From Monosporascus cannonballus (taxonomy: Eukaryota; Ascomycota; Sordariomycetes; Xylariales), in assembly GCA_004154925.1 (NCBI GenBank), contig QJNS01000016.1:248001-312000 (forward strand): DNA of 64,000 nt. The letters are read 5' to 3'. Of the stretch, positions 24,322-36,082 are shown one piece after another (position 1 is the first letter of the stretch; the number at the start of each line of letters is the position of its first letter). Both the position numbers and the translations under genes were made by a program. The notes beneath the pieces are model-generated. The model was not told the origin of the DNA and searched no databases. It worked only from the letters and a program-made list of their open reading frames with translations.

Positions 24322-24325
24322 TTTT
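24322..24325 (+). terminator. RNA polymerase III terminator of the tRNA gene
   Basis: Four thymines begin five bases after the discriminator base of the tRNA-Ala gene. This is the minimal Pol III stop signal and the expected spacing. Confidence 0.65.
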
Positions 24326-24994
24326 ACATTGCCAGTAACGTAGGCCACAATTTTGTTAAGTGGCATAATATACTACCTATCGACGGATGGGAAACTGGGT
24401 GAATGATTCATGTCGGTTTCGTTTCTCGGTAAGAGATTCAGTCCAGTAGAATCCACATATGCCAATACTTCTCGGGCCGCGAGTATCCGCTTGCATGAAG
24501 ACGCCGGTCCGCCGGTTCCGCCGATTCTTCTCAGCGCCGGGAACGGTGCCTTATCTCAGCTAAACTCCAACGGAGTAATCTGCTACCTGCAATAGTTCGT
24601 CACTTACCCCTCTGGACTCTACCTAACCCACAACGATGTATTGGATCGATACAGCTCTGGACGCGGGTCAGGTAGTTGAGTCGTATTTTGGTTGCCCTTT
24701 CCTCCCATCGCACCGACGATGATTGGCTCCAGCTGCTAGCGAACTTCAGCTATCATGCACATAGATGCTGTTTTAGGAAGGAAGTAAACTCTGGAGGGTA
24801 GGCCCAGATGGGCCGTCGACGATACTGAGATGCTGGGCACGTATTATAAAAGCCCGACGCGATGGCGAGCTCGAGCTCCAAGACCGTCTCGATAATTATT
24901 CCGAAGAGTCTCCCTTCGAGCAATTCGCGCGAAGCTGGTTGTTCTGCAGCATACACATACATATAGTTCAATAGTGAAAGGGGGGGGACCGAAG
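24326..24994. other. Intergenic between tRNA and protease gene
   Basis: Short frames on both strands have no motif. The last bases before the protease ATG at 24995 include a run of guanines (24980-24987). Confidence 0.5.
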
Positions 24995-26607
<1,613 letters not shown>

Positions 26608-27180
26608 GGGAATGGGGGTATGGAGCATGACATAGCTGTTGCCGCCACCCCTAAGGTAGCTGGCATCTGATCACATATAGTACCTACTAGGGTATCCCTG
26701 ATTCCCACACATAAGCTTAGGGGGTCAACTTCACTGCCTTACAACTGATGTTCCTGAACAGCGATAGTAGATTAACCTGCTATTTTTTTTCTCTTCATAT
26801 TTGCTCGTATTGACTTTGCCAAGTACAGTAATAACTATTTATTCACGCCGTTTTAATATGTGTACCGTTTTTCGGTTGCGTTTGTGTTGGGCTAATATTG
26901 GAGCCGTAGAGGATGTCGTAGTAGGCTAGATTGTGGAAGACCTAAGAGAATGCGGAAAGGTCCTTTATGATAGGGACCAATCTGGCCGCCGCCCCATTTG
27001 GTTGTAGACGCTTTGCCTTGACACGCTCCAAAGGCAATTCGCTCCGGTTGTGTTGCTGAGGAGATCATATTAGTGCTAGGGTGCCAGCTTCTTCATTTGG
27101 AACAGCCGATACGTCGTCTCGATATAAGGTCTCGGATCTTCGTTGTACTCAATACACAGATATAAACCATCTCATCAATC
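26608..27180. other. Intergenic
   Basis: AT-rich 3' flank of the protease gene with T-runs near 26783 and no motif-bearing frame. No RNA gene was recognised. Confidence 0.5.
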
Positions 27181-27999
27181 ATGGCAATGCCCTCTGCTAC
27201 TAGCGGCACCTCTCGTGGCCAAGCGCCCGCCAACTGGCCCGTCCAGCAATCGGAATAGCCAGCCTCTACGTCCAGACTGGGTGTTCTCCAACAATTCAGA
27301 TGCACAGTCAGTTGCTTCCCCATCATGTATGGTCCTATTGCTCAGTTCGTTTCTAGTGCCTGCGAAGACCTCGGCTGGTTCACCGACTATATCCCCTTCG
27401 ACTCTCAGGCGGGATCCCTGAAAGTATTGGGCGTCGGTACCGTCGAGCTGCCTGTTCAGCGAGAGCCCGGCCGCACCAGTGGTCCCGACGCCCATGGTAT
27501 CCTCGCCTGACCAACGTCTTGCACGTCCCTGACGCTATTTGCAACATTATCGGTTTGCCGTTCATCCGCGATAGCGATTGCGCAGTTGGAATGGGCGAGT
27601 ATCGCCAGAGCCGAGGATTTTTAGCGGATGCTCAGGGCCGGAAACTCGCCTTCTTTAAGAAAGACCGTCCCGTTACTCATCATTAAGCTCAGCGGACCAC
27701 CAGTCGGGCCTGTAGTCGGCCCATGCACAATCCGACCCGAAGGCGGCTACATGATCCATTACTTTTGGCCGGACTCAGAGCGTCGCCGCTTTGAAGAGCA
27801 CCGCGAGTCGTTTACCAGACGGCAGCAACAGCAAGCCGCTGTGGGGCGATACACCGAGGCTGAGAAGCAACGGATCAAGGAACACTATGGCAACGAGTTC
27901 CGGTTTCTGCTCCAGCATGGGCTTAGGATCTACAAGGAGGAGGATCGGGGCGAGGGCCGTGACATTGTGAAGGCCTTGATGCAGGATGACGGCAATTGA
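27181..27999 (+). pseudogene. Copia-protease-like (retroelement-derived) gene remnant
   Basis: The segment starts MAMPSATSGTSRGQ and then shows pieces of the domain that follows the zinc knuckle in Copia-type Pol proteins: DWVFSNNSDAQ near 27265 in one frame, GWFTDYIPFDS and VLGVGTVELPVQ near 27370-27460 in a second, LTNVLHVPDAICNIIG near 27512-27555 in a third, then IHYFWPDSERRRFEEHRESF and a charged tail ending ALMQDDGN at 27999. At least three single-base frame changes separate the pieces; one sits at HGIL/LTNVLHVP near 27500, where restoring frame would need one base. The usual aspartate motif of the protease is not visible. Fungal genomes carry short stand-alone genes of this type that look like captured Pol fragments. 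No long terminal repeats, integrase or reverse transcriptase were found nearby, so this is a remnant or a dead domesticated copy. Confidence 0.55.
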
Positions 28000-29122
28000 G
28001 AGGTTCTCAGCTCTGATCAGGAGACGAACGTTCGTTGGACAATAGTGAAGAGACTGACCATCTTGACCCACATACTGCAGTAATTCACAAAATTCATTAT
28101 ACGAACCGCACTCCAATCAGGTTCTGCTAAATGTTGTACCTTGCCTATTAGACTATTACTCAGTTTCATGGCTTCACCGTAACTTGTGATCCGTAGCGCG
28201 TGGCCTCCTCGGGCGTGGTTCGTAGGGCTAGTATCAGCATGTTTTTGTTGTTGCGGTTGAGAAGCCCTGGCTAGCTTGAGTTTCAACAAGTGAACGTTTG
28301 ACGCGGAGTCAATCAACATGGACGCTTTTGGCATCTGGCAAAAGGCCCATGTTTGGCAGAGGTTAGGAGAGGCTCCGCTTGGGTATGAGCAGTCATATAA
28401 TACTCGAGTTAGCTAGAAAACCTTTCGGTAGTAGAAGTCAGCGGAGCCCCGGGGGAAAGAAATCTAAATCCCTCATTATAGGAAGTGCCCAATTGTCATG
28501 ACGGAATGAATGACCTCTGGATCCTGAAATACCCTGGTTCAGGGTCAGTTGCTTACGGGGCCGGTAAGGCATCCCCGGTTCTTCCCCGCCTTGCACTATT
28601 GGTTGCACAATAACACTTGTCCGCTTTCTCCCTAAGCTCAGTACGTTAAAATGAAAGCACAGCTCAGAATTTCGTGACCGGGGCGTGTTACCGGAGCCTC
28701 AAGCGGAGTCCTACCACTCCAAGGCCCTATACGCATGATAAATGAACCGAGAGCGTGAAGAGCTGGGAATTAAGCAACACAGTGTAGGGTTCGGCGCAGG
28801 TTTCTGCCTTCAACCTGAATTTCAAACGCAGGACCGTGTTATCCCATCCCATGAGCATCACAGACACGGGATATAGTCAGCTCGTTCTACATACAAAAGG
28901 AAGTCCCACAGCAGGCCAGCAACCCAAGCAGCGACCACGGCGCCACAATACACATCACGCCCCCCTAAACCACCACCAAAGAGTGATGGATACACTACTC
29001 CTCCCATACCAAAACCCATTTTACCCGAAGAACGCCCGGTCTTTTTCCTTCAAAACCCATTCATTTAACATTCGCGTTACGCCGCCACATGACCGCCATC
29101 AAATGTCTTGTCCTCCTCTAAA
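28000..29122. other. Intergenic
   Basis: This stretch lies 3' of both flanking genes. A frame from 28836 on the plus strand runs into the opposite strand of the neighbouring large gene and is an artefact of that gene's stop-poor, GC-rich 3' end. No RNA gene was recognised. Confidence 0.5.
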
Positions 29123-32100
29123 TTACAGCGCTGAGCCGCCACGATTCCCGTCGTCACCATCACCATCACCGCCGGCGCCGGGACCCTCCAAATCCCTCAT
29201 CGCCCTCCCCAGGGCGTCCGAGCTACCCCTACTATGCAAGACCGGCCTGTGCCTGTCCCTCCCGGCCCTGTCGCTATCTCTGCCCCGATTAACAATTACC
29301 TCCGGAGGTCCCCTTGAGCCGCTACCTTCCTCCGCATCAGCGGCGGGTCCTTTACTCACGGCCGCCATCATGGAAGCCAACGAAGACGACGCCACGGGCG
29401 GCGACGGCGCACCGAGACCGGTGCCCGAACTAACCGCCAGCGGCGAGGGGAGCGGCAGCGGCGAGGGGAGCGGCAGCGGCGAGGGGAGCGGCAGCGGCGA
29501 GGGGAGCGGCAGCGGCGAGGGGAGCGGCAGCGGCTTATTCGGCGCCGGCGACGGCGGGGCGCGGTCATGGACGAAACTGGTCGTCCTCACGGGCCATTCG
29601 AGCTCGTCGGCGCCGGTGCCGTCGCTTACGCCTCCTCTACTGATAGTGGCAGTAGAGGTGGAGGGGGAAGGGGCTCCGGAAACGGGACTCCTCTGCCTCT
29701 GCGCATGTCCATGTATAACATAACTCCTGTGGCCCTTGGCCCTGATGACATTTTCTCCGCCGGGGCCGGTGGTGCGCCCCCTCCCGCCGCCACTGCTGTA
29801 GCTCGCCGCGCCCGTGGTGTCGTCCGAGCGCACACTGACGACGCTGGCCGGGGCGGCCGACTTGATACTACGCGCTCCAGCGGCCGGCCCCGGCACCGGG
29901 CTGTGGGCCTGATGGGCGTGCGCGGACCATGCGGAGTGGTGGCCCGGGGGACTCTTCTGCGGCGGCCTGGGGAACCGCATCGTGCGCATGACGGCACCGC
30001 CGTCGCCCTCGTCGTCCGAGGTGGTGCGGTGACGGTAGCGATGCTCGTCATCACTACCTACGAAACCGTCTGGCTCGGACTCGGCGCTGCGCCACGACGC
30101 GGGCGCCGTCCAGCAGTGCGAGAGCTCGTGCGCGGCGTCCTGCGGGGTGTGCGAGCCAGAGCCGGCATTTTTCCAGGGCGGGATCCTGGTAGCCGCAGCC
30201 GAGGCCCCCTTGGTCGGGCGGGGCCCCAGATGGTACGCGACCTCGGGCCCGCGGTAGCGGACGCAGGGCGCGTCGACGGCGACGCTGGCGAGCGTCTGCA
30301 GAACGCCGTAGATGAGGGACCAGCGGCCACGGCGGGCCGCGAACGGGTCCACGGCGTCGCTGACCTGCTGGTGGTCGGTCTTCTCGAAGCGGGCGAAGGC
30401 GTCGATGAGCGGCGTGTGTTCGAAGCCGTCCTCGGACCCCAGGATGTAGATGTTGGTCGCCTCGGTGTAGGCGAGCTGCACGCGACGCTCGAGCGCGCGC
30501 TCGTCGCCCGACTGGTACTGCTGTTGCTGTTTCCCGGAGTTGCTGCTGGAGAAGGAGGAGCCCTTGTCCCTCTTTCGGCCGGAGGTCGCGGGGCGTGCGC
30601 TGCTGGACGGGGGCGGGACGATGGACTCGGGCACGAGGGGGTAGGGGTGCGGGATGTGGGGGAACCGCTGCCGGTTGTCGAATTCGATGAGCAGGTCCGT
30701 GAGCGGCAGGTCGGGCGTGTCGGCGGTGAAGGACTTGTTGCCCGTCTTGGACACCATCTCCCACTTGCGGCCGCTCCTGAACTCCGACTCGTCCCAGACG
30801 ATGTCGCGGTTGACGAGGTAGTCGTAGAGCGAGCCGAAGTCTCGCGCCAGGTGCTGCGCGACCGTGCGCGTCAGCCACATCTCCTCGCCCTCGACCGTCC
30901 TCGCGCCCGCCGCCGTCCGCGGCGGCCAGGTTCCGTAGAGCGCGGCGTAGTGGGCGACGAGGAATTTCTGCAGGCGGTCGGCCGCGCCGCGGCCGGGGCT
31001 GCTCGCCACCGGCCCAGAGCTGGGCCACATGTCGCCGTATGCGAACTCGGCGAGGCGCTCTTCGGCGGCCTGCACGCGGAGCTGCGTTTCGAGGCAGGCG
31101 CGCTCCAGCAGGGCCTTCGTGATCGGCGTGAGGCTTTTGAAGTCGGCACATGCCTCAAGACGCGGGTACATGCCGGCGCAGTGCACGAAGGCCTCCCTCC
31201 AACCTTCCTCCCAGCGCACCTCGAGGGTCTCCGACCATGCGAGGATGGAAACAGCGGTTTCGGGGTCATTACGCGGGTCGTCTATCCCGCGAGCGGACAG
31301 GTAATTGAGAATGGTGCCGACATTGTCCGCGTCCTGCGGCATGTATGATTCGAGGCGGGCGAGCAAATCGGAAAGGGCCTGATACAGAGAGAAACCTACT
31401 AGAGAAGCATGGTACAGAAGAGCGAACACGTTCCTCGTGGTGATCGCATGGCGATGGGCATCAATCATGCTCAGGTTAGATGGTGTGGGAAAGTACATCT
31501 CATACGATATTTGACCGTCCATCTCCGCAAGACTGGCGTCGTCGGAAATAGGTGGTGTAGGTTGGCCGGCTTGGCCGTAACCTGGACTAAGCTGATTCGA
31601 CCCGCGGCTGTGGATCATCGGAGGCGCGCCAAGGGGTGACGGCGGCATGTGCATATGGATATCATCCTCGTCCGTCGAACCCTCGCGAAGAAGGGTAATT
31701 AGAAAGCGGGACTCGGTTGCCTCGATGATGTGAGAGGAGAGGCGGAACGATGCATTCGGCCGTGGGCTTTGGCCCTTGTGTCCGAAGTATACTAAGACGT
31801 CCCCATTAGGATCCCAGAGTTCTGGGTCCTTGCGCAGTTTATTCCACCGCTGCACAGGCCGGCCGGCGCCGATCCATCGTTTGATAGGAGGCGCGCTTGG
31901 TTGTGGTGGTATCGGAGGTAAACTGGACAACGGTGGGGGGGACACTGAATAAAACTGCTCCATATCTGTCGTCGACAGCGCCTGCTGCGGCTGTGAGAAC
32001 TGTCGGGGGATCGACGGCCTCTCTTCCGGGTGATAACTGGGAATATAATCCTCATACGGCCTGGAGCCTAGAGAAGATGGGGATCTCGGGTCGGCCTCGG

Positions 32101-32599
32101 AATCTTTCTTCTTTTTCTTGCTACCAAAGGTGAAGGCCTTGGTGATTCCCCTGCGCACCTCCTCGCTCTTCTTGTCCACGGCGCTTCGGAAGCCGGACCG
32201 TTCGATCCCGGACACGTCTTCCGTCTTCAGCACGGGTTTCCTGGCTCGGGCATACGCAAATTCAGGCATCGGCGCCTGGTACCGCGGTATGCTCATATCT
32301 CCCCTGTCCCCGTCGCTGCCGGTACTCTGACTTGCGGTACCGAAATTGGGGAGCTCAGCACGGTAGTTCGAGAAGTCATTTCCCCGAATGGGTTCCGAGA
32401 ACTTCAGCAATCTCGCATTCGTGGTGCCGTAGCCCGTACCCGGGGATTTCGGGTGTTCGTAGATGCCATAATCATCGTGGCTCGAAGCCCGCCCGCTTCC
32501 CAATGAATTCGCCCGCCCTCTGCCTGTCCCAGACCCCTTATCGGCAGCTGCCTTGGGGTCATTTATTTTCTTGCGCACGTATGCGCTACGACCAGACAT
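29123..32599 (-). CDS. Large fungal protein of unknown function (DUF8004-like)
   Basis: A single uninterrupted exon encodes 1158 residues, starting MSGRSAYVRKKINDPKAAAD. The N-terminal quarter is basic and disordered, with a lysine cluster in FTFGSKKKKKDSE near residue 160. The conserved core begins around residue 250 with WDPNGDVLVYFGHKGQ and FRLSSHIIEATESRFLITLL, followed by a mostly helical region with ALLYHASLVGFSLYQALSDL and CAGMYPRLEACADFKSL. The C-terminal third is Ser/Gly/Pro-rich and contains five PLPLPS-type repeats encoded by an 18-bp minisatellite. The core resembles the fungal family catalogued as DUF8004, whose role is unknown; I assign that name from memory with moderate confidence. 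No signal peptide or membrane segment is evident. Long frames on the opposite strand and in the third frame are by-products of GC-rich coding sequence. Confidence 0.78.
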   Translation of the reverse strand: MSGRSAYVRKKINDPKAAADKGSGTGRGRANSLGSGRASSHDDYGIYEHPKSPGTGYGTTNARLLKFSEPIRGNDFSNYRAELPNFGTASQSTGSDGDRGDMSIPRYQAPMPEFAYARARKPVLKTEDVSGIERSGFRSAVDKKSEEVRRGITKAFTFGSKKKKKDSEADPRSPSSLGSRPYEDYIPSYHPEERPSIPRQFSQPQQALSTTDMEQFYSVSPPPLSSLPPIPPQPSAPPIKRWIGAGRPVQRWNKLRKDPELWDPNGDVLVYFGHKGQSPRPNASFRLSSHIIEATESRFLITLLREGSTDEDDIHMHMPPSPLGAPPMIHSRGSNQLSPGYGQAGQPTPPISDDASLAEMDGQISYEMYFPTPSNLSMIDAHRHAITTRNVFALLYHASLVGFSLYQALSDLLARLESYMPQDADNVGTILNYLSARGIDDPRNDPETAVSILAWSETLEVRWEEGWREAFVHCAGMYPRLEACADFKSLTPITKALLERACLETQLRVQAAEERLAEFAYGDMWPSSGPVASSPGRGAADRLQKFLVAHYAALYGTWPPRTAAGARTVEGEEMWLTRTVAQHLARDFGSLYDYLVNRDIVWDESEFRSGRKWEMVSKTGNKSFTADTPDLPLTDLLIEFDNRQRFPHIPHPYPLVPESIVPPPSSSARPATSGRKRDKGSSFSSSNSGKQQQQYQSGDERALERRVQLAYTEATNIYILGSEDGFEHTPLIDAFARFEKTDHQQVSDAVDPFAARRGRWSLIYGVLQTLASVAVDAPCVRYRGPEVAYHLGPRPTKGASAAATRIPPWKNAGSGSHTPQDAAHELSHCWTAPASWRSAESEPDGFVGSDDEHRYRHRTTSDDEGDGGAVMRTMRFPRPPQKSPPGHHSAWSAHAHQAHSPVPGPAAGARSIKSAAPASVVSVRSDDTTGAASYSSGGGRGRTTGPGGENVIRAKGHRSYVIHGHAQRQRSPVSGAPSPSTSTATISRGGVSDGTGADELEWPVRTTSFVHDRAPPSPAPNKPLPLPSPLPLPSPLPLPSPLPLPSPLPLPSPLAVSSGTGLGAPSPPVASSSLASMMAAVSKGPAADAEEGSGSRGPPEVIVNRGRDSDRAGRDRHRPVLHSRGSSDALGRAMRDLEGPGAGGDGDGDDGNRGGSAL
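29445..29534. repeat. 18-bp coding minisatellite, five perfect copies
   Basis: The plus-strand unit GAGGGGAGCGGCAGCGGC occurs five times head to tail without a mismatch. It lies inside the large gene on the minus strand and encodes Pro-Leu/Ser repeats; the unit is a multiple of three, so copy changes keep the frame. Confidence 0.92.
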
Positions 32600-35500
32600 T
32601 GCCGCAAGTTATCCCGTGCGAAATCTACCTCTGGTCAGGATTACTGTTCGTCGCAGAAATAGAGGGCGCCTCTCCAGGGGCTTAGTTGCCTTGGCCTGAT
32701 ATCAATTGGTCCAATAGCCCCTTCACCCACTTTTCCGAATAAGGGGGCCTGATGGAGGAACTAAGCGCCAATTCAGCGGGGAAGGAGATCCGATAGATAG
32801 GGTAAAAGTGGGCTTAGTGGGCTGCTGTGATATGCTCCAGCAGCGTCAAACTATTGGATTCCTTGTTCCAATCAAAGAGAATTGGCTGGGAACTTCGCTA
32901 GAATCTTCCGCCAAAGAACAGTCGAGTTTAGATATGACAGATATGAGTAGTCTGTGAACCGCGGATCTAAGTCAAGCAGCAAAGCGCCGAGGTGTTATCG
33001 TGTGCGTTCGGAGGCAATCAACCATTGTACCTCATCCAAGCTTTTCCCGTAAGTTACAATTCTAACTCGAAAAGTGGCGTCTGCACTCGAGGTGCCTCAG
33101 TCCAGTCTGGTGCAGTCGGCGCGCTATATATATATGGTGAGTTATGCTGTATTGCAGTAAGAAGAAATGAGCCTCTCCAGGTAATGCCTACGCGCCCCAA
33201 GATTGAGAAGGACAGATCAGCGTATTTGACCGAGAGAAGTCAGAGTAGTCCGTAGAGGAAGCATGCAGGTTTTCGTGAAATATTTGCGAAGTTGAAGGGG
33301 GAATAATCAATATTGGTGCGGGGAGGTCTCACAACCGACCTCATTCATATGTTGTATAAAATGATTTGTGGCATCTTGGCTGCGGCTTCGTTGCCTTTTC
33401 GAAAACTGGCGTCAAAATTGACTCTCATTGATGTCGCCTAACCTACGAGATGATGTTTGGACGTAGGACGATGAGTATACTAGTGATAAAAGTCTAGGGA
33501 GGTAAAGGCAGATGAGCAACAGACAATGCTCATCTCAACTCCTTTTCCCACCCTTCGTACTGGTGAGGATGTTGAATTGCATCGTATGCACATAGGTTGC
33601 ATGCATACTACACAATCCTACACAATCGCCTGAATATCTCGAGACATATGATATGTAAGTAAGAATAAGATAGTGCGGCAATGTATTGTTACCTCTAGGA
33701 AGAAACTAAGGTGGGGAATGACAAGTGCAACCCTGTGCGATGACAAGGCCTGGACCATGCAAAGCTGACTACTAATATGCCGTTCTGATGTCCCGGGCTT
33801 TGTTGGATCAGTATTGGCTGTTCAATCACGCTGGCCGGACCTATCACTACTTGGAGATGTTTATTGTGGGTTGGGTCCCTCTGGGCAGAGAGCTCCCTGG
33901 ATGGCAGAGGCGGGCGGAGGGATAGCAGCTCGCGCGATGGTAATTCCGTACCGTCTTCCAGAAGTGTGAGACAAGATCGCGATCCCTTCAATCGAGGGCG
34001 ATTTCCCCACTACCATTCACTCAGCTCGACAGCCCCGTCAAAAGCTACATAACGTGCCTGTATGAGGTACGGTATGTAGGTGTAGGTGTCAAGAGAGCTA
34101 TCAGCTTTCAGCAGTCTTTAATCTACGACCAATATGCATGCATACATAGGGTGGTATAGTGCATCTGGTTGCTGGGCGGAGACATGCCTGCCTCGGTAGG
34201 TCCCGCGGAAATAGCAGGATAAGTAACTTCTGCGTCGCGCTCGCTCGTGCTACGGTTCTCCTGCCAAGATCGAAGGGTCCGTTCGCCTAACATGCTAAGA
34301 ACTGGTTACAACAAGCATCATACGTGACCCCGAGATAGAGGCATATAAATGCGAATATGTATACTCGGCATGTAAAAGCGGGTAGCAAGGTTCAAGAGAT
34401 GATTGAAATTGACCAACAGTCAACAGGTAATGTCCCAACCGATAAGGTTATCAGCTCGCGGTTCCCGCCGGGGTCAGACGCTGGCTTGTGCCGAAGCCCA
34501 TTCGGTTCAGTGGGCTTGTAGGCCTGCAGAAACCGGGGCTGGGCGCCCTATCAATACAGATGTGTTTGGGGTTCCCGTGAACCGGTGAGCAATAAATCCA
34601 ACTCGTCACCTTGTACATTCTGCAATTGGCTGAGACTGTTAAAATGACTTTCTTCTTTCAAGTTATTTTTCAGCGCGACTGGCGATGGCGGAACCTGTCC
34701 ACCCATTGCGATTCAGCTTTAAGGTCCTCGCAGACCTCCGCTGCGACCTTAATATATTGACTGGGCAGCCCCATGCACTCCAATACCCAGGCAGGTCTAT
34801 CAGGCATCCGATTGCCCTCGGCGTAATCACCTAGGAGTGAACTCCGATGCATAACACCCTATCCTGCAGTCGATGCGCGTAAGAGCTTACTTGCAGAACG
34901 CCGATGCGTTTATTGGGAGCTATCGTACAAAGGAGACCAAGGTCATACATAAGTGGTGCAACGGGAACCGTAAGTTGTGCGACGATTGATTTTGTTACTT
35001 CTAATACCCACCAAGAAGACCACGCTCCAGGTACTTGTGTAGATACACAAGGTAAATTATACCCCTTTCCAGTACGCCTTTCGCTGAAGCATTCATCGTC
35101 ATCCAGATGCAGTGTTCCGATGGCCTAACTTAGTGGGGGGGTTGTTTTCCTGTCTATACAGCGTAACAATTGTTGAACTTGTCCATGGGACAGGTAACAG
35201 TGACCCATGACACACTCGTACGACACGAAACACAGTAAGATGGTCACAGTGCCATCTGAATAAGGTCCATCTTGCCTGGAGGGGGTAGAACTTCCAGAGC
35301 GTTTGCCGCATCCACGGCCACTTTCGAGTGACAGCAGGACACCCCCATCCTCTCTAAAGCTGTCACGCATACACACTGTGCCGAACCTGCCAATCTTTAA
35401 GGCCGTTATATACACATGACTATATGCGCTTCACGGGACCGACATGGGCAGCCGTCAACAGGTACGTTTCAACCGCAGAGAGGGCCATAGTCAGCTTCCC

Positions 35501-35814
35501 CTATTCGTGCTCTAGAAGACCTGGTGGCAAACCTCCTAGCCCCAGCGAAGCATTCTTTCAAGCGGCAGCACTTTGTACGAGTGATCCTACCCTTGTGTAC
35601 CTAGATATTGCAATCTTTTAACTGCCACTTGGTATGAGACCCTGACATCACACACTGGAGCATATAGCTGAAAAAGGTGAATTAACAGGTTGCATGACCT
35701 CTAGAAGGTCCTAGTTAGAAGGTGATGGTAGCGAACTCTCCCTTTATACACGTAAATACAGCTGTAGAAAAGAGAGAAAAGTACTAAGGGTGCATAAAGT
35801 TATTTCCTTTCAGT
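32600..35814. other. Gene-poor stretch upstream of the large gene
   Basis: Over 3 kb without a supported gene. Frames of 60-98 codons at 33695-33991, 34670-34852 and 35125-35415 have no motifs or splice-linked partners. The first few hundred bases should include the promoter of the gene starting at 32599. No tRNA or inverted repeat was recognised. Confidence 0.45.
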
Positions 35815-35861
35815 AGCTGATCAAACTAAGCCAAGGCTTAGCTGTTTGATCGACTTCAGCT
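35815..35861. repeat. Short palindrome (hairpin) next to the MITE
   Basis: AGCTGATCAAACTAAGCC and the following AAGGCTTAGCTGTTTGATC form nearly complementary arms around a two-base centre, with a further AGCTGA/TCAGCT pair at the outer ends. It could be the trace of a deleted foldback element or simply a hairpin. Confidence 0.5.
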
Positions 35862-35873
35862 AGGTCTGACTGA

Positions 35874-36074
35874 CTAGGGTTTGCAATGGGTACCCATCAC
35901 TACCCACGGATGATATTTTCAATCATAAATAAATAATAAACATCTGTAAACAATACAGAATTACTTGTATAATAAATCTTTCTAGGAAACCCTAAGTATT
36001 AAGCTTTTATGACGTGTGAATTTACGTCGTGAGTAGTGATGGGTACCCATTTGGGTACCCATTGCAAACCCTAG
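35874..36074. mobile_element. hAT-like MITE, about 201 bp
   Basis: The left end CTAGGGTTTGCAATGGGTAC is mirrored by the reverse complement at the right end (36052-36074). The word GTCTGACT (35864-35871) lies two bases before the element and GTCTGACA (36075-36082) follows it directly, a likely 8-bp target duplication, the size made by hAT transposases. The interior is AT-rich with no coding frame. Near the right end the word TGGGTACCCATT is duplicated, and near the left end GTACCCATCACTACCCAC mirrors GTGAGTAGTGATGGGTAC. Confidence 0.72.
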
Positions 36075-36082
36075 GTCTGACA

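Noticed and set aside
29567..31348. 593-codon open frame on the plus strand, opposite the large unknown gene
   Set aside because: It lies antisense to a clearly conserved frame in GC-rich DNA; its composition (Arg/Gly/Ala/Val-rich) and lack of motifs fit a stop-poor shadow. The same holds for the 365-codon minus-strand frame at 30054-31151.
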